Origin: Burkholderiaceae bacterium
GTDB lineage: Bacteria; Pseudomonadota; Gammaproteobacteria; Burkholderiales; Burkholderiaceae_C
DNA length: 64,000 bases
NCBI GenBank assembly: GCA_017992055.1
Contig: JAGOPK010000002.1
Coordinates: 496,001 to 560,000 of the forward strand
Reading direction: 5' to 3'
Below are positions 31,012 through 39,067 of this stretch, piece after piece. A model generated the notes under the pieces. That model was not told the DNA's origin, made no database searches, and saw only the letters and a program-made list of their open reading frames with translations. The position numbers and the translations under genes are program-made. Positions within the stretch are counted from its first letter, which is position 1, and every line of letters starts with the position of its first letter.

Positions 31012-31464
31012 TCAGCCCGGGTTCAGCGCATCGCCCAGGGCCAGCTCGGCATCGTTGAGCACATCGCAGCGCAGGCCGCCGCGGTGCAGCCACCAGGCCA
31101 CCACGTCGGCCGGCCGGCGCTGGTCGTCGGCCAGGGCCTGGCCCAGGCCCAGGCAGGGATGGCAGGGCTCGACGCCGCGCAGGCGCACGGCGCCCAGCTG
31201 GAACTCGCGGCCGACCAGGGCATTGAGGTCGCCACCGCGCACGATGACATTGCGCCGCGTCACGCCCCAGTCCACCGGCCGGCCCTGCAGCGCGGCATAG
31301 GCTTCCAGGGCCTCGGCCTGCACCAGGGTCAGGTTCTGGCCCGGTTCGTCCCGGGCGCCGTGGTAGCGGTCACCGACGATGCCGGCGCCGGCCTGCAGCT
31401 GCAGGCGTTCGGCATTGCGCTGGGCGGCGCCGGGCGGCGCGAAGAACAGTTGCTCGACGATCAT
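31012..31464 (-). CDS. MOSC-domain protein
   Basis: The product is 150 residues from the ATG at 31464 (an upstream in-frame start adds 8 residues). It matches the stand-alone MOSC domain, related to the C-terminal part of molybdenum-cofactor sulfurase, which carries sulfur on a cysteine. Recognisable elements are A-G-I-V-G-D-R-Y-H-G, N-L-T-L-V-Q-A-E-A-L, T-R-R-N-V-I-V-R-G-G-D-L-N-A-L-V-G-R-E-F, and a C-H-P-C motif near residue 100 that supplies the expected cysteine. The biological substrate is unknown. It is downstream of and co-directional with the nonulosonic-acid operon, 60 bp away, so it may be read through from it. Confidence 0.85.
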   Translation of the reverse strand: MIVEQLFFAPPGAAQRNAERLQLQAGAGIVGDRYHGARDEPGQNLTLVQAEALEAYAALQGRPVDWGVTRRNVIVRGGDLNALVGREFQLGAVRLRGVEPCHPCLGLGQALADDQRRPADVVAWWLHRGGLRCDVLNDAELALGDALNPG

Positions 31465-31524
31465 GCGGCACAGCATAACCGCGGACACGTGCGGACGCGC
31501 CCATCCGGACGCGTCCTTTGTGTG

Positions 31525-32820
31525 TCAGGGATGGCCTTTTCCCACCGTGATGTAACCGCCGCGGCCTTCGTGGTCCAGCCGGTCGTTGGCGATGAAGCGT
31601 GCGCCCGGGCCCAGGTCGCCGTCGGTCCAGCCGGTGGGCGTGGCCGCCTCGTCGCTGCTGGGGCCGGTGAAGGCGTAGCGGCCCGGCGCCTGCAGCTGCC
31701 AGTGGCGCGGGTTGCGCGCGCGGTCGATCAGGAAGTCCAGGCCGCTGCCGTCCAGGCCCAGCCAGTCGCAGAACAGCTGGCGGTGGCGGGCCGGCTGCTG
31801 CTCGTGGCGGCGCACCAGGGCCAGGCCCTGCTCGCGCGTCAGCCGGCCGTGGCGGATCTCGCGGCAGGCATGGTCGGTGACCTTGCCATAACCGGCCTTG
31901 GCCAGCTTCAGCGTGTCGTGCAGGTCCATGTAGGTCCAGCAGTCCACATGGTCGTAGGTGTCGAAGGTGCGCTCGAAGGCCGCCGTGCCATAGGCCTTGG
32001 CGGCGATCATCTGCTCGTGCTGGGCCTTGGGGTCCCAGCGCACATAGTTGCCCAGGTAGATGCCGCGCACGCCCACGGCCTGCAGCTGCTGGTCGTCGGG
32101 ATAGCGGTACTGCCAGATGTGCTCTTCGCGCAGCGTATCGAAGGCGCCCAGCAGGTCGTCGGCCTCGTGGCCCATCAGGTCATGGTCCTTGCGGTAGCGC
32201 CGGGTCATCTCGACCTCGTGCTCGTGCGAGAACATGCCCACCTGCTCCAGGCCCTGGTGCGCCCCCCAGATGATCAGCGGCACCTGGTAGCGCACGGCGG
32301 TCTGCACCGGAAACACGCTCTGCCCGGCCAGGCAATGCCAGTAGACGCTGCCCAGCTCGCGCAGCGTGGTGCGGGTGATGGCCTTGACCGACTGCGGGTT
32401 GACGTTCTGCACCAGGATGTCGCAGTCGAAGCGGATGCGCAGATTGGCCAGGTTGCGGATGCCGAGTGCGGTGTTGTAGTACTTGTTGTAGGTCACCAGC
32501 AGCGGGTTCAGGCCCAGCCGCTCTTTCACCAGGTGCACGATCCAGTAGCTGTCGTTGGCCCCGGTCACCGGCACGATGCAGTCATAGGCCTGGCCGCTCT
32601 TGCTGCGGTACGGGGCCACCAGGCGCTGCAGCCGGCTCCAGCGCTCGGCCCAGTCGAGCCGGTCCTTCTCCTCGTGGATGCGGCAGCCCGAGCAGATGCC
32701 CTCGTCGTCGAGCACCAGGCCCAGCGGATGGTCGCTGGTGTAGAGGCAGCGCTTGCAGGCCTGGCGGGTGCCGGCCAGGGCCTGGCCGAGGTAGGTGCCG
32801 GGGTTGTGGCTGTGGCTCAT
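31525..32820 (-). CDS. Sugar amidotransferase paralogue with degenerate PP-loop (WbpG/PseA-like)
   Basis: The 431-residue protein belongs to the N-acetyl sugar amidotransferases, which use ammonia and ATP to turn an N-acyl group into an amidine. It has the N-terminal zinc cysteines (C-K-R-C ... C-S-G-C), the D-C-I-V-P-V strand and the adenylation loop. Here the loop reads T-G-A-N-D-S, whereas the paralogue at 34242-35396 has the canonical S-G-G-K-D-S. Downstream, L-G-N-Y-V-R-W-D-P and H-A-C-R-E-I-R-x-G-R-L-T-R-E-Q-G match the family's second half. The ATG at 32820 is preceded by GGAG. It is the last gene of the operon, 4 bp after the HisF-like gene. The altered loop could mean a non-catalytic partner or a different substrate. 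Confidence 0.8.
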   Translation of the reverse strand: MSHSHNPGTYLGQALAGTRQACKRCLYTSDHPLGLVLDDEGICSGCRIHEEKDRLDWAERWSRLQRLVAPYRSKSGQAYDCIVPVTGANDSYWIVHLVKERLGLNPLLVTYNKYYNTALGIRNLANLRIRFDCDILVQNVNPQSVKAITRTTLRELGSVYWHCLAGQSVFPVQTAVRYQVPLIIWGAHQGLEQVGMFSHEHEVEMTRRYRKDHDLMGHEADDLLGAFDTLREEHIWQYRYPDDQQLQAVGVRGIYLGNYVRWDPKAQHEQMIAAKAYGTAAFERTFDTYDHVDCWTYMDLHDTLKLAKAGYGKVTDHACREIRHGRLTREQGLALVRRHEQQPARHRQLFCDWLGLDGSGLDFLIDRARNPRHWQLQAPGRYAFTGPSSDEAATPTGWTDGDLGPGARFIANDRLDHEGRGGYITVGKGHP

Positions 32821-32824
32821 GGTC

Positions 32825-33607
32825 TCAGCTCCAGGCCTGCTCGACCGCATAGCGCGGGCCGCGCAGCGGCAGGTCGCGCAGCTGGGCTTTCAAGTCTTGC
32901 ACCGCATGCTCGCGCCAGGCCAGGAAGTTGCCGATGCCGGCGGCCACCACCTCGGGCCGCGCCAGCACACGGCGCAGCTGGGCCGCGCTCGACAGGCCGC
33001 CAAAGGCGATCAGCGGCAGCTGCGGCATGTGTGCTTGATCGCGCCAGGCGTCGAGCAGGCCTTCGTCGAAGGCCTCGGGCCGGCCCTCGCCCTGCCAGTC
33101 GACCACCAGCAACTCGCTGATGGCGCCGGACTTCAGCACCGCGGCCACTTCGGCCGGAACGGGCGTGGCGCGCCGGCTGCGTGCGTCCAGCCATTGCAGC
33201 TGGCCCTGCACCCGGGCCAGCGGCAGCACGCCGATCAGGGCCTGGGCACCCAGCGGCTCGGCCAGGGCCGCGGCCTCGCGTGGATCGTCGCGCAGCAGGC
33301 TGTCCATGGCGATGCGCTCGGCACCGGCCTGCACCGCGGCCACGCCGTCGGCCACGCTGCGGATGCCGCCCTGGTAGGTCAGCGGCGTGGACAGGCCGCG
33401 CCGCGTGAGGCGTTGCAGCAGGGCCAGATCCGGGCCCTGGCCCTGGCGGTCGATGCACTGCAGCAGGATCTCGTCCACGCCCCAGCGGTCCAGGTTCTCG
33501 GCCACCACCTCGGGCCGGCCCATCGGCAGGTGCTGCTTGTAGCCGATGCTCTGCACCGCCCAGCCCTGCTTGACGGTGATCACGCCCACCAGGCGTTTGC
33601 GGATCAT
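32825..33607 (-). CDS. HisF-type cyclase-like partner of the sugar amidotransferase
   Basis: This 260-residue TIM barrel resembles HisF, which channels ammonia from HisH. The start R-K-R-L-V-G-V-I-T-V-K-Q-G corresponds to the HisF strand C-L-D-V-K-D-G, but the catalytic Asp is replaced by Thr. The second catalytic strand (A-I-D-A in true HisF) reads I-G-V-L-P-L-A, again without the Asp. The phosphate-binding loops Y-Q-G-G-I-R-S and A-F-G-G-L-S-S remain. It is therefore unlikely to serve histidine synthesis and instead fits the HisF2-type subunits coupled to WbpG-like enzymes. Its start overlaps the HisH-like stop by 4 bp. Confidence 0.85.
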   Translation of the reverse strand: MIRKRLVGVITVKQGWAVQSIGYKQHLPMGRPEVVAENLDRWGVDEILLQCIDRQGQGPDLALLQRLTRRGLSTPLTYQGGIRSVADGVAAVQAGAERIAMDSLLRDDPREAAALAEPLGAQALIGVLPLARVQGQLQWLDARSRRATPVPAEVAAVLKSGAISELLVVDWQGEGRPEAFDEGLLDAWRDQAHMPQLPLIAFGGLSSAAQLRRVLARPEVVAAGIGNFLAWREHAVQDLKAQLRDLPLRGPRYAVEQAWS

Positions 33608-34245
33608 GCGACCAGTCCTTCGATGACGTTGCGCAGCAGGTCGCGGCCGGCGAGCTGGCTTTTTTCGGGATGGAACTGCAGGCCCACGATGTTGCCGCGG
33701 CGCACGGCCACGGTGAAGGCATCGCCGGCACCGGGGGCCGCATCGTCGGCAATGCGCGACACCGCCACCTGGTACTCGGCCGGCGCGTGGAACACATAGG
33801 AGTGGTTGAAGTACAGCGCCTGGCCGTCGCTGGGCCGCAGCAGGCCGTCGTCGGCCGTCACTTCCACGCTGTTCCAGCCGATGTGCCAGCGGGCGCTGGT
33901 CAGCGGCTGCACCTGGCCGGGAATCAGGCCCAGGCCGGTGGTGTAGCGGTGCTCGCTGCTGCTGTGGGCCAGCAGCTGCATGCCCAGGCAGATGCCCACC
34001 AGCGGCTGGCCGCGGCGGGCCTGGCCCTGGATGAAGTCCACCAGATGGTGGCGGTGCAGCGCTTCCATCGCCGCCGGAAAGGCGCCCACGCCGGGCAGCA
34101 GCAGCAGGTCGGCCGCGCCCAGGGTCTCGGGGTCGCGGCTGGTGCGGCAGCGAAAGCCCAGGCCGGTGAGCGCACGCGCCACGCTGGCCAGGTTGCCGGC
34201 GCCGTAGTCGACCAGGCCGACCGTGATGCGCTTGGCGGCGCTCAT
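33604..34245 (-). CDS. HisH-type glutaminase for the sugar amidotransferases
   Basis: The 213-residue class I glutamine amidotransferase releases ammonia from glutamine for the neighbouring HisF-like and PP-loop proteins. The oxyanion strand L-P-G-V-G-A-F, the nucleophile loop G-I-C-L-G-M-Q and the His-Glu pair in Q-F-H-P-E-K-S are all intact, so it should be active. It overlaps the genes on both sides by 4 bp (ATGA), which indicates tight co-translation of an amidotransferase complex. No other his genes are nearby, which argues against a role in histidine synthesis. Confidence 0.88.
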   Translation of the reverse strand: MSAAKRITVGLVDYGAGNLASVARALTGLGFRCRTSRDPETLGAADLLLLPGVGAFPAAMEALHRHHLVDFIQGQARRGQPLVGICLGMQLLAHSSSEHRYTTGLGLIPGQVQPLTSARWHIGWNSVEVTADDGLLRPSDGQALYFNHSYVFHAPAEYQVAVSRIADDAAPGAGDAFTVAVRRGNIVGLQFHPEKSQLAGRDLLRNVIEGLVA

Positions 34246-35396
34246 GCGGCCACCTGCAGCTCGGGCAGGCCCACGCCGACCTCGAACTTGCGCACGATGC
34301 TGCCATCGGCGCGGATGTCGAACAGCCCGCGGTTGGTGGCCGCCCTCACCTGCTGCCAGAAGCCCTCGACCGTGATGCCCAGGTAGTCGCAGTAGGCGGC
34401 GATGTAGTCCGGCGAGCAGGCCTGGTCGTACTGGCTGACCAGGGCAATGCCCTGCTCGCGTGTCATGCGGCCCAGGCGGATCTCTTCGTTGCAGTAGTCG
34501 GTGGTGCGACCAAAGCCGAACTTGTAGTACTTGATCATCTGGTTGATCGGCGTGAAGTCCTCGTCCAGCGCGGTCACGCCGAACAGGTCGCCGGTGGCCT
34601 CCACCCGGTCGGTGCGCGTCTCCAGTCCGTAGGTCGTGGAGTAAGCGGCGTTGTTGACCAGGCTCCAGTCGCCCATGAACCAGCCCAGGTAGACGATCTG
34701 CAGGCCGGCGGACGTGAACTCCTCGGGCTGCGGATACACATAGGGCAGCAGCTGCTGCGGCGTATAGCCGGCGTCCAGCATCCACTGCATGCCCGAGGAC
34801 AGCGTATTCATGTGGCGCAGGTTGTTGCCGTCGTAGCCGGTCTTGCCCAGGGTCTTCATGTCGCCCAGTTGCAGCGCCGGGTTCTCGCCCCACAGGATCA
34901 GGTCGATGCCATAGCGCAGCGCAATCTGCGGCACGGCCGAGAACAGCGCCAGCTCGGTGGAGCGGAAGGAGTTGGTGAACTTGGCGAAGCCGTCGCGCTT
35001 CAGGCTCTTCCAGGTGGCCGGCGCCGGTGCCGACACCACCACGTCGAAGCCCAGCTCGATCAGGTTGGACAGGTTGTCCATGCCGCGGTGCGTGGCCTGC
35101 TCGGGCGGATAGCTCAGGCACACCAGCAGCGGGTTGATGCCGAACTTCTCGCGCACCCACATGGCCTGGCGGGTCGAGTCCTTGCCACCCGAGACGCCGA
35201 TGATGCAGTCGTGGAACTGGCCGGGCTTGCGCTGGGCGCGGCGGCGGGCAAACAGATCGGCCAGGATGTCGATGCGCTCCTGCCAGTCCACGCCCTGGAT
35301 GGCGTCGAAGTAGTCGCAGGCCGGGCACACGCCGGCCTCGCTGAACCGGGTATTGGGCCGGGTGTCGGGCTGCAGGCAGCGGCAGCAGTATTTCAT
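34242..35396 (-). CDS. N-acetyl sugar amidotransferase (WbpG/PseA family)
   Basis: The 384-residue enzyme carries two N-terminal Cys pairs (M-K-Y-C-C-R-C ... C-P-A-C) that bind zinc, and a canonical PP-loop S-G-G-K-D-S near residue 70. This adenylates the N-acyl oxygen of a sugar, after which ammonia from the HisH/HisF pair gives an acetamidino-type group. Family segments G-D-W-S-L-V-N-N-A, Y-Y-K-F-G-F-G-R and C-N-E-E-I-R-L-G-R-M-T-R-E-Q-G are present. PseA of Campylobacter, a relative, makes the amidino form of pseudaminic acid, which fits the pse genes directly upstream. The gene overlaps the HisH-like gene and follows pseI by 16 bp. Confidence 0.88.
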   Translation of the reverse strand: MKYCCRCLQPDTRPNTRFSEAGVCPACDYFDAIQGVDWQERIDILADLFARRRAQRKPGQFHDCIIGVSGGKDSTRQAMWVREKFGINPLLVCLSYPPEQATHRGMDNLSNLIELGFDVVVSAPAPATWKSLKRDGFAKFTNSFRSTELALFSAVPQIALRYGIDLILWGENPALQLGDMKTLGKTGYDGNNLRHMNTLSSGMQWMLDAGYTPQQLLPYVYPQPEEFTSAGLQIVYLGWFMGDWSLVNNAAYSTTYGLETRTDRVEATGDLFGVTALDEDFTPINQMIKYYKFGFGRTTDYCNEEIRLGRMTREQGIALVSQYDQACSPDYIAAYCDYLGITVEGFWQQVRAATNRGLFDIRADGSIVRKFEVGVGLPELQVAA

Positions 35397-35412
35397 CGCG
35401 CGGCTCCGGCCT

Positions 35413-36495
35413 TCAGTCCAGCAGGGCCCAGGCCAGCGGCGTGCCGGCCGGCACCGTGCGGTTGATGCGCTTGCCCATCACCGTTTCCAGGTACTTGGGC
35501 GGCAGGCCGTAGCCGGGGCGGATGGTGCGCACATTGTGCGGGCCCAGGCGGTCACCGGGCTGCAGCGGCTGGGTGATGTACAGCGAGCGGCGGAAGATCA
35601 TCGACTTCTTCTCCGGCGCGCTGGCGCCGAAGCGCACGCTGCCCATGGCCTGCCAGGCGCGCTCGGTTTCCACGCGCAGCATGGCCAGCTCGGCCGGCTC
35701 CAGGCTGAAGGCCGAGTCCACGCCGCCATCGGCACGCGCCAGCGTGAAGTGCTTTTCCACCACCGTGGCGCCCAGCGCCACCGCGGCCACCGCAGCGCCG
35801 CAGCCCATGGTGTGGTCGGACAGGCCGACCTGCACGCCGTACTGGGCAAAGGCATCGCGCAGCGCCGGGATGCTGCGCAGATTGGTGTTCTCGGGGCTGC
35901 TGGGATAGGTGCTGGTGCACTTGAGCAGCACCAGGTCGCGGCAGCCGGACTCGATGGCGGTGCGCACGGTCTCGTCGATCTCGGCCAGCGTGGCCATGCC
36001 GGTGGACACGATCATCGGCTTGCCGGTGGCCGCCACCTTGCGGATCAGCGGCAGATCGGTGCACTCGAAGGACGCGATCTTGTAGGCCGGCGCGCCCAGC
36101 GATTCGAGGAAGTCGACCGCGCTTTCGTCAAAGGGCGTGGAGAAGCAGGCCATGCCATGGCTGCGCGCCCGCTCCATGATCGGGCCATGCCATTCCCAGG
36201 GCGTGTGCGCCTCGTCGTACAGATCGTAGAGCTGGCGGCCGGCCCACAGGCTGCCGGCGTCCTCGATCACGAAGCCTGGCGCATCGGTGTCCAGGGTCAT
36301 CGTCGCCGCGGTGTAGGTCTGCAGCTTGATGGCGTCGGCGCCCGAGGCCGCTGCAGCATCGACGATGGCCAGCGCGCGCTCCAGCGACTGGTTGTGGTTG
36401 CCGCTCATCTCGGCGATCACATAGGGCCGGTGACCGGGCCCGATGCGGCGATCTGCGATGACGATGCTGCCGGTGACGGCGTTGTGCTGCTCCAT
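35413..36495 (-). CDS. pseI: Pseudaminic acid synthase PseI (NeuB family)
   Basis: PseI condenses phosphoenolpyruvate with a 6-deoxy-diamino-hexose to make the nine-carbon pseudaminic acid. The 360-residue protein has the NeuB TIM barrel: P-Y-V-I-A-E-M-S-G-N-H-N-Q-S near residue 25, D-A-I-K-L-Q-T-Y near 55, F-S-T-P-F-D near 125 and L-S-D-H-T-M-G near 230. It ends with a SAF/antifreeze-like domain (R-P-G-Y-G-L-P-P-K-Y). The M-S-G-N-H-N and T-Y-T-A-x-T-M-T-L features favour PseI over NeuB or LegI. A strong AGGAGG precedes the ATG. It lies between the formyltransferase and the amidotransferase genes. Confidence 0.9.
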   Translation of the reverse strand: MEQHNAVTGSIVIADRRIGPGHRPYVIAEMSGNHNQSLERALAIVDAAAASGADAIKLQTYTAATMTLDTDAPGFVIEDAGSLWAGRQLYDLYDEAHTPWEWHGPIMERARSHGMACFSTPFDESAVDFLESLGAPAYKIASFECTDLPLIRKVAATGKPMIVSTGMATLAEIDETVRTAIESGCRDLVLLKCTSTYPSSPENTNLRSIPALRDAFAQYGVQVGLSDHTMGCGAAVAAVALGATVVEKHFTLARADGGVDSAFSLEPAELAMLRVETERAWQAMGSVRFGASAPEKKSMIFRRSLYITQPLQPGDRLGPHNVRTIRPGYGLPPKYLETVMGKRINRTVPAGTPLAWALLD

Positions 36496-36587
36496 GCCGG
36501 GGCCTCCTGGGATTTCGACCGATGATGGGCCGCAGCACAGGGGGCGAAAGCGCCGATAAGCGGCGCCAAACGGCGGCTAAAGCGGCG

Positions 36588-37226
36588 TCAGACCTTGTCG
36601 ATGCGCAGCCGGTAGCGCTGGCCGCGGTAGTCGAAGAAGGCCGGATAGCGCTCGGGATCGCAGATGCGCAGCAGGTCGAAGGCCTCGGCCAGCGGGCGCT
36701 CGGGGTCGATGCGGCTGTCTTCGGGCGTGCGCTTCCTGAAGTAGCTGGCCTCGCCCTGCTGCTTGCGCGGCGTGCTGCTGTCGATGTGGGCCACGGCCCA
36801 GCTCATCAGCGCGCATTCGGTGTCGAACAGCTTGGCATGGATCTCATCGTGCAGTTCGGTGCCGGCCAAGACCATGGTCTGCTGGTGCCAGATGTCGCCC
36901 TGGTCCAGTTCGTCCACCGCGTCCAGCAGCGTGACCGTGATCTCGCGCGCATCGGCCAGGATCTGCCAGACCTGGGGCGACATGCCGCGGCCGAACGGCA
37001 GGGCCGCCGCATGCACCACCAGGGTGTGGCGGAACTGGCTGCGCACCGGCTCGCGGATCATCTGGTGGCAGCTGACCAGGAACAGCAGGTCACCGCCACC
37101 GTCCAGCGCCCGCCAGTCGCGGAACACCGCCACGTCGTGGCCGGCCTCGCGCTGCGCGGACACCCAGCGGTCCAGCCAGGCATTCACCGGATGGGCCGGG
37201 TCGGTGCAGAGGATGCGCAGCTTCAT
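36588..37226 (-). CDS. Sugar N-formyltransferase-like protein
   Basis: The 212-residue protein resembles the catalytic domain of formyltransferases that use N10-formyltetrahydrofolate, such as Fmt and sugar N-formyltransferases. The pattern is L-V-V-H-A-A-A-L-P-F-G-R-G-M-S-P, corresponding to the family's N-x-H-x-S-x-L-P-x-x-R-G segment. It is followed by I-T-V-T-L-L-D-A-V-D-E-L-D-Q-G-D-I, the conserved D-x-G motif. It is short and lacks the tRNA-binding domain of Fmt. In the operon it stands between pseG and pseI, where the acetyltransferase PseH is normally needed. It may therefore formylate the 4-amino group and yield a 7-N-formyl nonulosonic acid. That role is inferred. Confidence 0.75.
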   Translation of the reverse strand: MKLRILCTDPAHPVNAWLDRWVSAQREAGHDVAVFRDWRALDGGGDLLFLVSCHQMIREPVRSQFRHTLVVHAAALPFGRGMSPQVWQILADAREITVTLLDAVDELDQGDIWHQQTMVLAGTELHDEIHAKLFDTECALMSWAVAHIDSSTPRKQQGEASYFRKRTPEDSRIDPERPLAEAFDLLRICDPERYPAFFDYRGQRYRLRIDKV

Positions 37227-37242
37227 CGCGGGGCTCCGGTGT

Positions 37243-38337
37243 TCACAGTCTCAGCAGTTGTTCGGCCACCCGGGCCGCGCCCTGGCCGTCGACCAGGGTC
37301 TGGGCCTGGCGGCTCAGGGCCCGGCGCAGTCCGGCATGGTCCAGCAGTTCGCGCAGCGGCGGCAGCAGCGCGTCCACCGTGGGCGCGGCGGCCGTGAGCA
37401 GCACGCCCAGGTCGGCCAACGGGTCCAGCACGGCGCGCTGGTTGTCGGCGATGACCACGGCCAGTGTCGGCGCGGCCATGCAGCAGCGCTCCCAGGTGGC
37501 ACCGCCGCCGGCGCCGATCTGCAGGCCGTGGCGGGCATAAAAGCCGGCCAGGTGCGGCAGGTCGCAGAGCACGCGGGTGCCGGGCCGGGCGGCCGCGGCG
37601 GCCAGGATGGCCTGGCGGTGCGGGCAGGCCGAGGTGATGACGATCTCCACCTCGCCGGCAAAACCGGCGGCCTGCAGCGCGGCCAGCGCCACCAGGCTGT
37701 GGCCATCGGCATCGACGCCACCGAAGGAAATGCCCACGCTGGCCACCGTGGCCTGCGGCACATGGCGCGGCGCCTCGGCATACACCGGCGCCAGCAGCGC
37801 ATGGCGCGGCCCGCCCAGCAGCGGCACGTCGGCCGCCAGGTGGGCGCCGTATTTGGCGCGGTGGTCGGCGGCGTGGTTGTGGTCGATCAGCAGGTCCACC
37901 GCCAGATCGCGGTCGGCCAGGTCGTCGATGGCGGCGATGCGCAGGGCCGGGCTGCTGGCACCCAGCATCTCGCGCAGCGCCCGGTGCCAGCCGGCATCGA
38001 AGGCATAGTGGTCGACCACCAGGGCCTGCACGGCCTGGCCGCCGGCGCACAGCGCCGCCGCGGTCTCGGCCGCGTCCTGGGCCGCGGCCACGCCGGCCCA
38101 GGCGGCATGGGCCGGCGCACCGGGCTGCGGCTGGAAGCCGGGCGCCGGCGCCGGCAGGCGCAGCCACTCAACGCCACTGCCGGCCAGCAAAGGCGCCAGG
38201 TCCAGGCCCAGGTCGCGCGCCACCAGCACGCACTGCGCGCCCCGCGCGCGCAGCGCCGCGGCCAGCGCCAGGCAGCGCCGCACATGGCCCGAGCCGATGC
38301 GGGCCGAAGCGTCGGCACGCAATGCAACCAGACTCAT
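37243..38337 (-). CDS. pseG: UDP-sugar hydrolase PseG
   Basis: PseG removes UDP from UDP-2,4-diacetamido-2,4,6-trideoxy-L-altrose before condensation by PseI. The 364-residue GT-B-like protein begins V-A-L-R-A-D-A-S-A-R-I-G-S-G-H-V-R-R-C, the family signature with its glycine loop and His. Further on are V-V-D-H-Y near 100, A-I-D-D-L-A-D near 130, S-F-G-G-V-D-A-D, and I-G-A-G-G-G-A-T-W-E-R-C-C-M near 275, where UDP is held. Its start overlaps the pseF stop by 4 bp. A longer in-frame extension upstream is rejected because it only mirrors pseF. Confidence 0.9.
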   Translation of the reverse strand: MSLVALRADASARIGSGHVRRCLALAAALRARGAQCVLVARDLGLDLAPLLAGSGVEWLRLPAPAPGFQPQPGAPAHAAWAGVAAAQDAAETAAALCAGGQAVQALVVDHYAFDAGWHRALREMLGASSPALRIAAIDDLADRDLAVDLLIDHNHAADHRAKYGAHLAADVPLLGGPRHALLAPVYAEAPRHVPQATVASVGISFGGVDADGHSLVALAALQAAGFAGEVEIVITSACPHRQAILAAAAARPGTRVLCDLPHLAGFYARHGLQIGAGGGATWERCCMAAPTLAVVIADNQRAVLDPLADLGVLLTAAAPTVDALLPPLRELLDHAGLRRALSRQAQTLVDGQGAARVAEQLLRL

Positions 38338-39032
38338 TCCAGGGTTCGCAAGGCCAGCGCCAGCGCCTCGGCGCGGCGCCAGTCGTCGGGCGTGTCGATG
38401 TCGACCACGCGCCATTCGGGCAGCACCAGGGTGTGGGCATGGGCATGGATGCCCAGGCCGGCGGCCCAGGTGCTGGCATGGGCCCAGTAGAACTGGCCGG
38501 CGTCGAAATAGGCCGGTTCCAGGTCTTGCGTGCGGGTCTGGGTGAATTGCGGCTGCATGGCCCGGCTGGCGCCGTCGGCGTCGCGCAGCAGCGCCCGCTG
38601 CACCGGCGACGGATAGGCTGCCACCGGGAACACATAACCCGCATGGCCGGCCGGCAGGCCTTGCAGCAGGTGCAGCGCCTGGCGCAGATCGTCGGGCTGC
38701 AGCAGCGGCACGCCGGGGTAGATGCAGCAGGCGGTGGTCACCGCCGATCCTTGCGCCTGCAGCGCGGCAATTGCCTGGGCGATCACCGGCACCGTGGGCG
38801 TGTGGTCATCGGCCAGGCCGGGCGGGCGCATGAACGGCGTCTCGGCGCCCTGCTCGCGCGCCACGGCCGCGATCTCGGCGTCGTCGGTGGAGACGACGAT
38901 GCGCTCGAACAGGCCGCTGTCGCGGGCCGCGGCAATGGCATAGCCGATCATCGGCCGGCCCAGGAAGGGCTTGACGTTCTTGCGCGGGATGCGCTTGCTG
39001 CCGCCCCGCGCGGGAATGATCGCGACACGCAT
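38334..39032 (-). CDS. pseF: CMP-pseudaminic acid cytidylyltransferase PseF
   Basis: The 232-residue enzyme activates the finished nonulosonic acid with CTP. It begins A-I-I-P-A-R-G-G-S-K-R-I-P-R-K-N-V-K, the nucleotide-binding start of CMP-sialate-type transferases. Also present are V-V-S-T-D-D-A-E-I, F-M-R-P-P-G-L-A-D-D and Y-F-D-A-G-Q-F-Y-W near 185, a hallmark of PseF. The C-terminal V-V-D-I-D-T-P-D-D-W is the metal-binding end. The ATG at 39032 is the first Met that gives the family N-terminus. The gene is co-transcribed with pseG downstream and the FkbM-type gene upstream. Confidence 0.92.
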   Translation of the reverse strand: MRVAIIPARGGSKRIPRKNVKPFLGRPMIGYAIAAARDSGLFERIVVSTDDAEIAAVAREQGAETPFMRPPGLADDHTPTVPVIAQAIAALQAQGSAVTTACCIYPGVPLLQPDDLRQALHLLQGLPAGHAGYVFPVAAYPSPVQRALLRDADGASRAMQPQFTQTRTQDLEPAYFDAGQFYWAHASTWAAGLGIHAHAHTLVLPEWRVVDIDTPDDWRRAEALALALRTLE

Positions 39033-39067
39033 GCCGTCGCCGGCCCTTGTTCCGTGTGGTTGGCCGC

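Noticed and set aside
32825-34245. HisF and HisH as histidine biosynthesis genes
   Set aside because: The HisF-like protein lacks both catalytic aspartates, no other his genes are present, and the genes overlap sugar amidotransferases.
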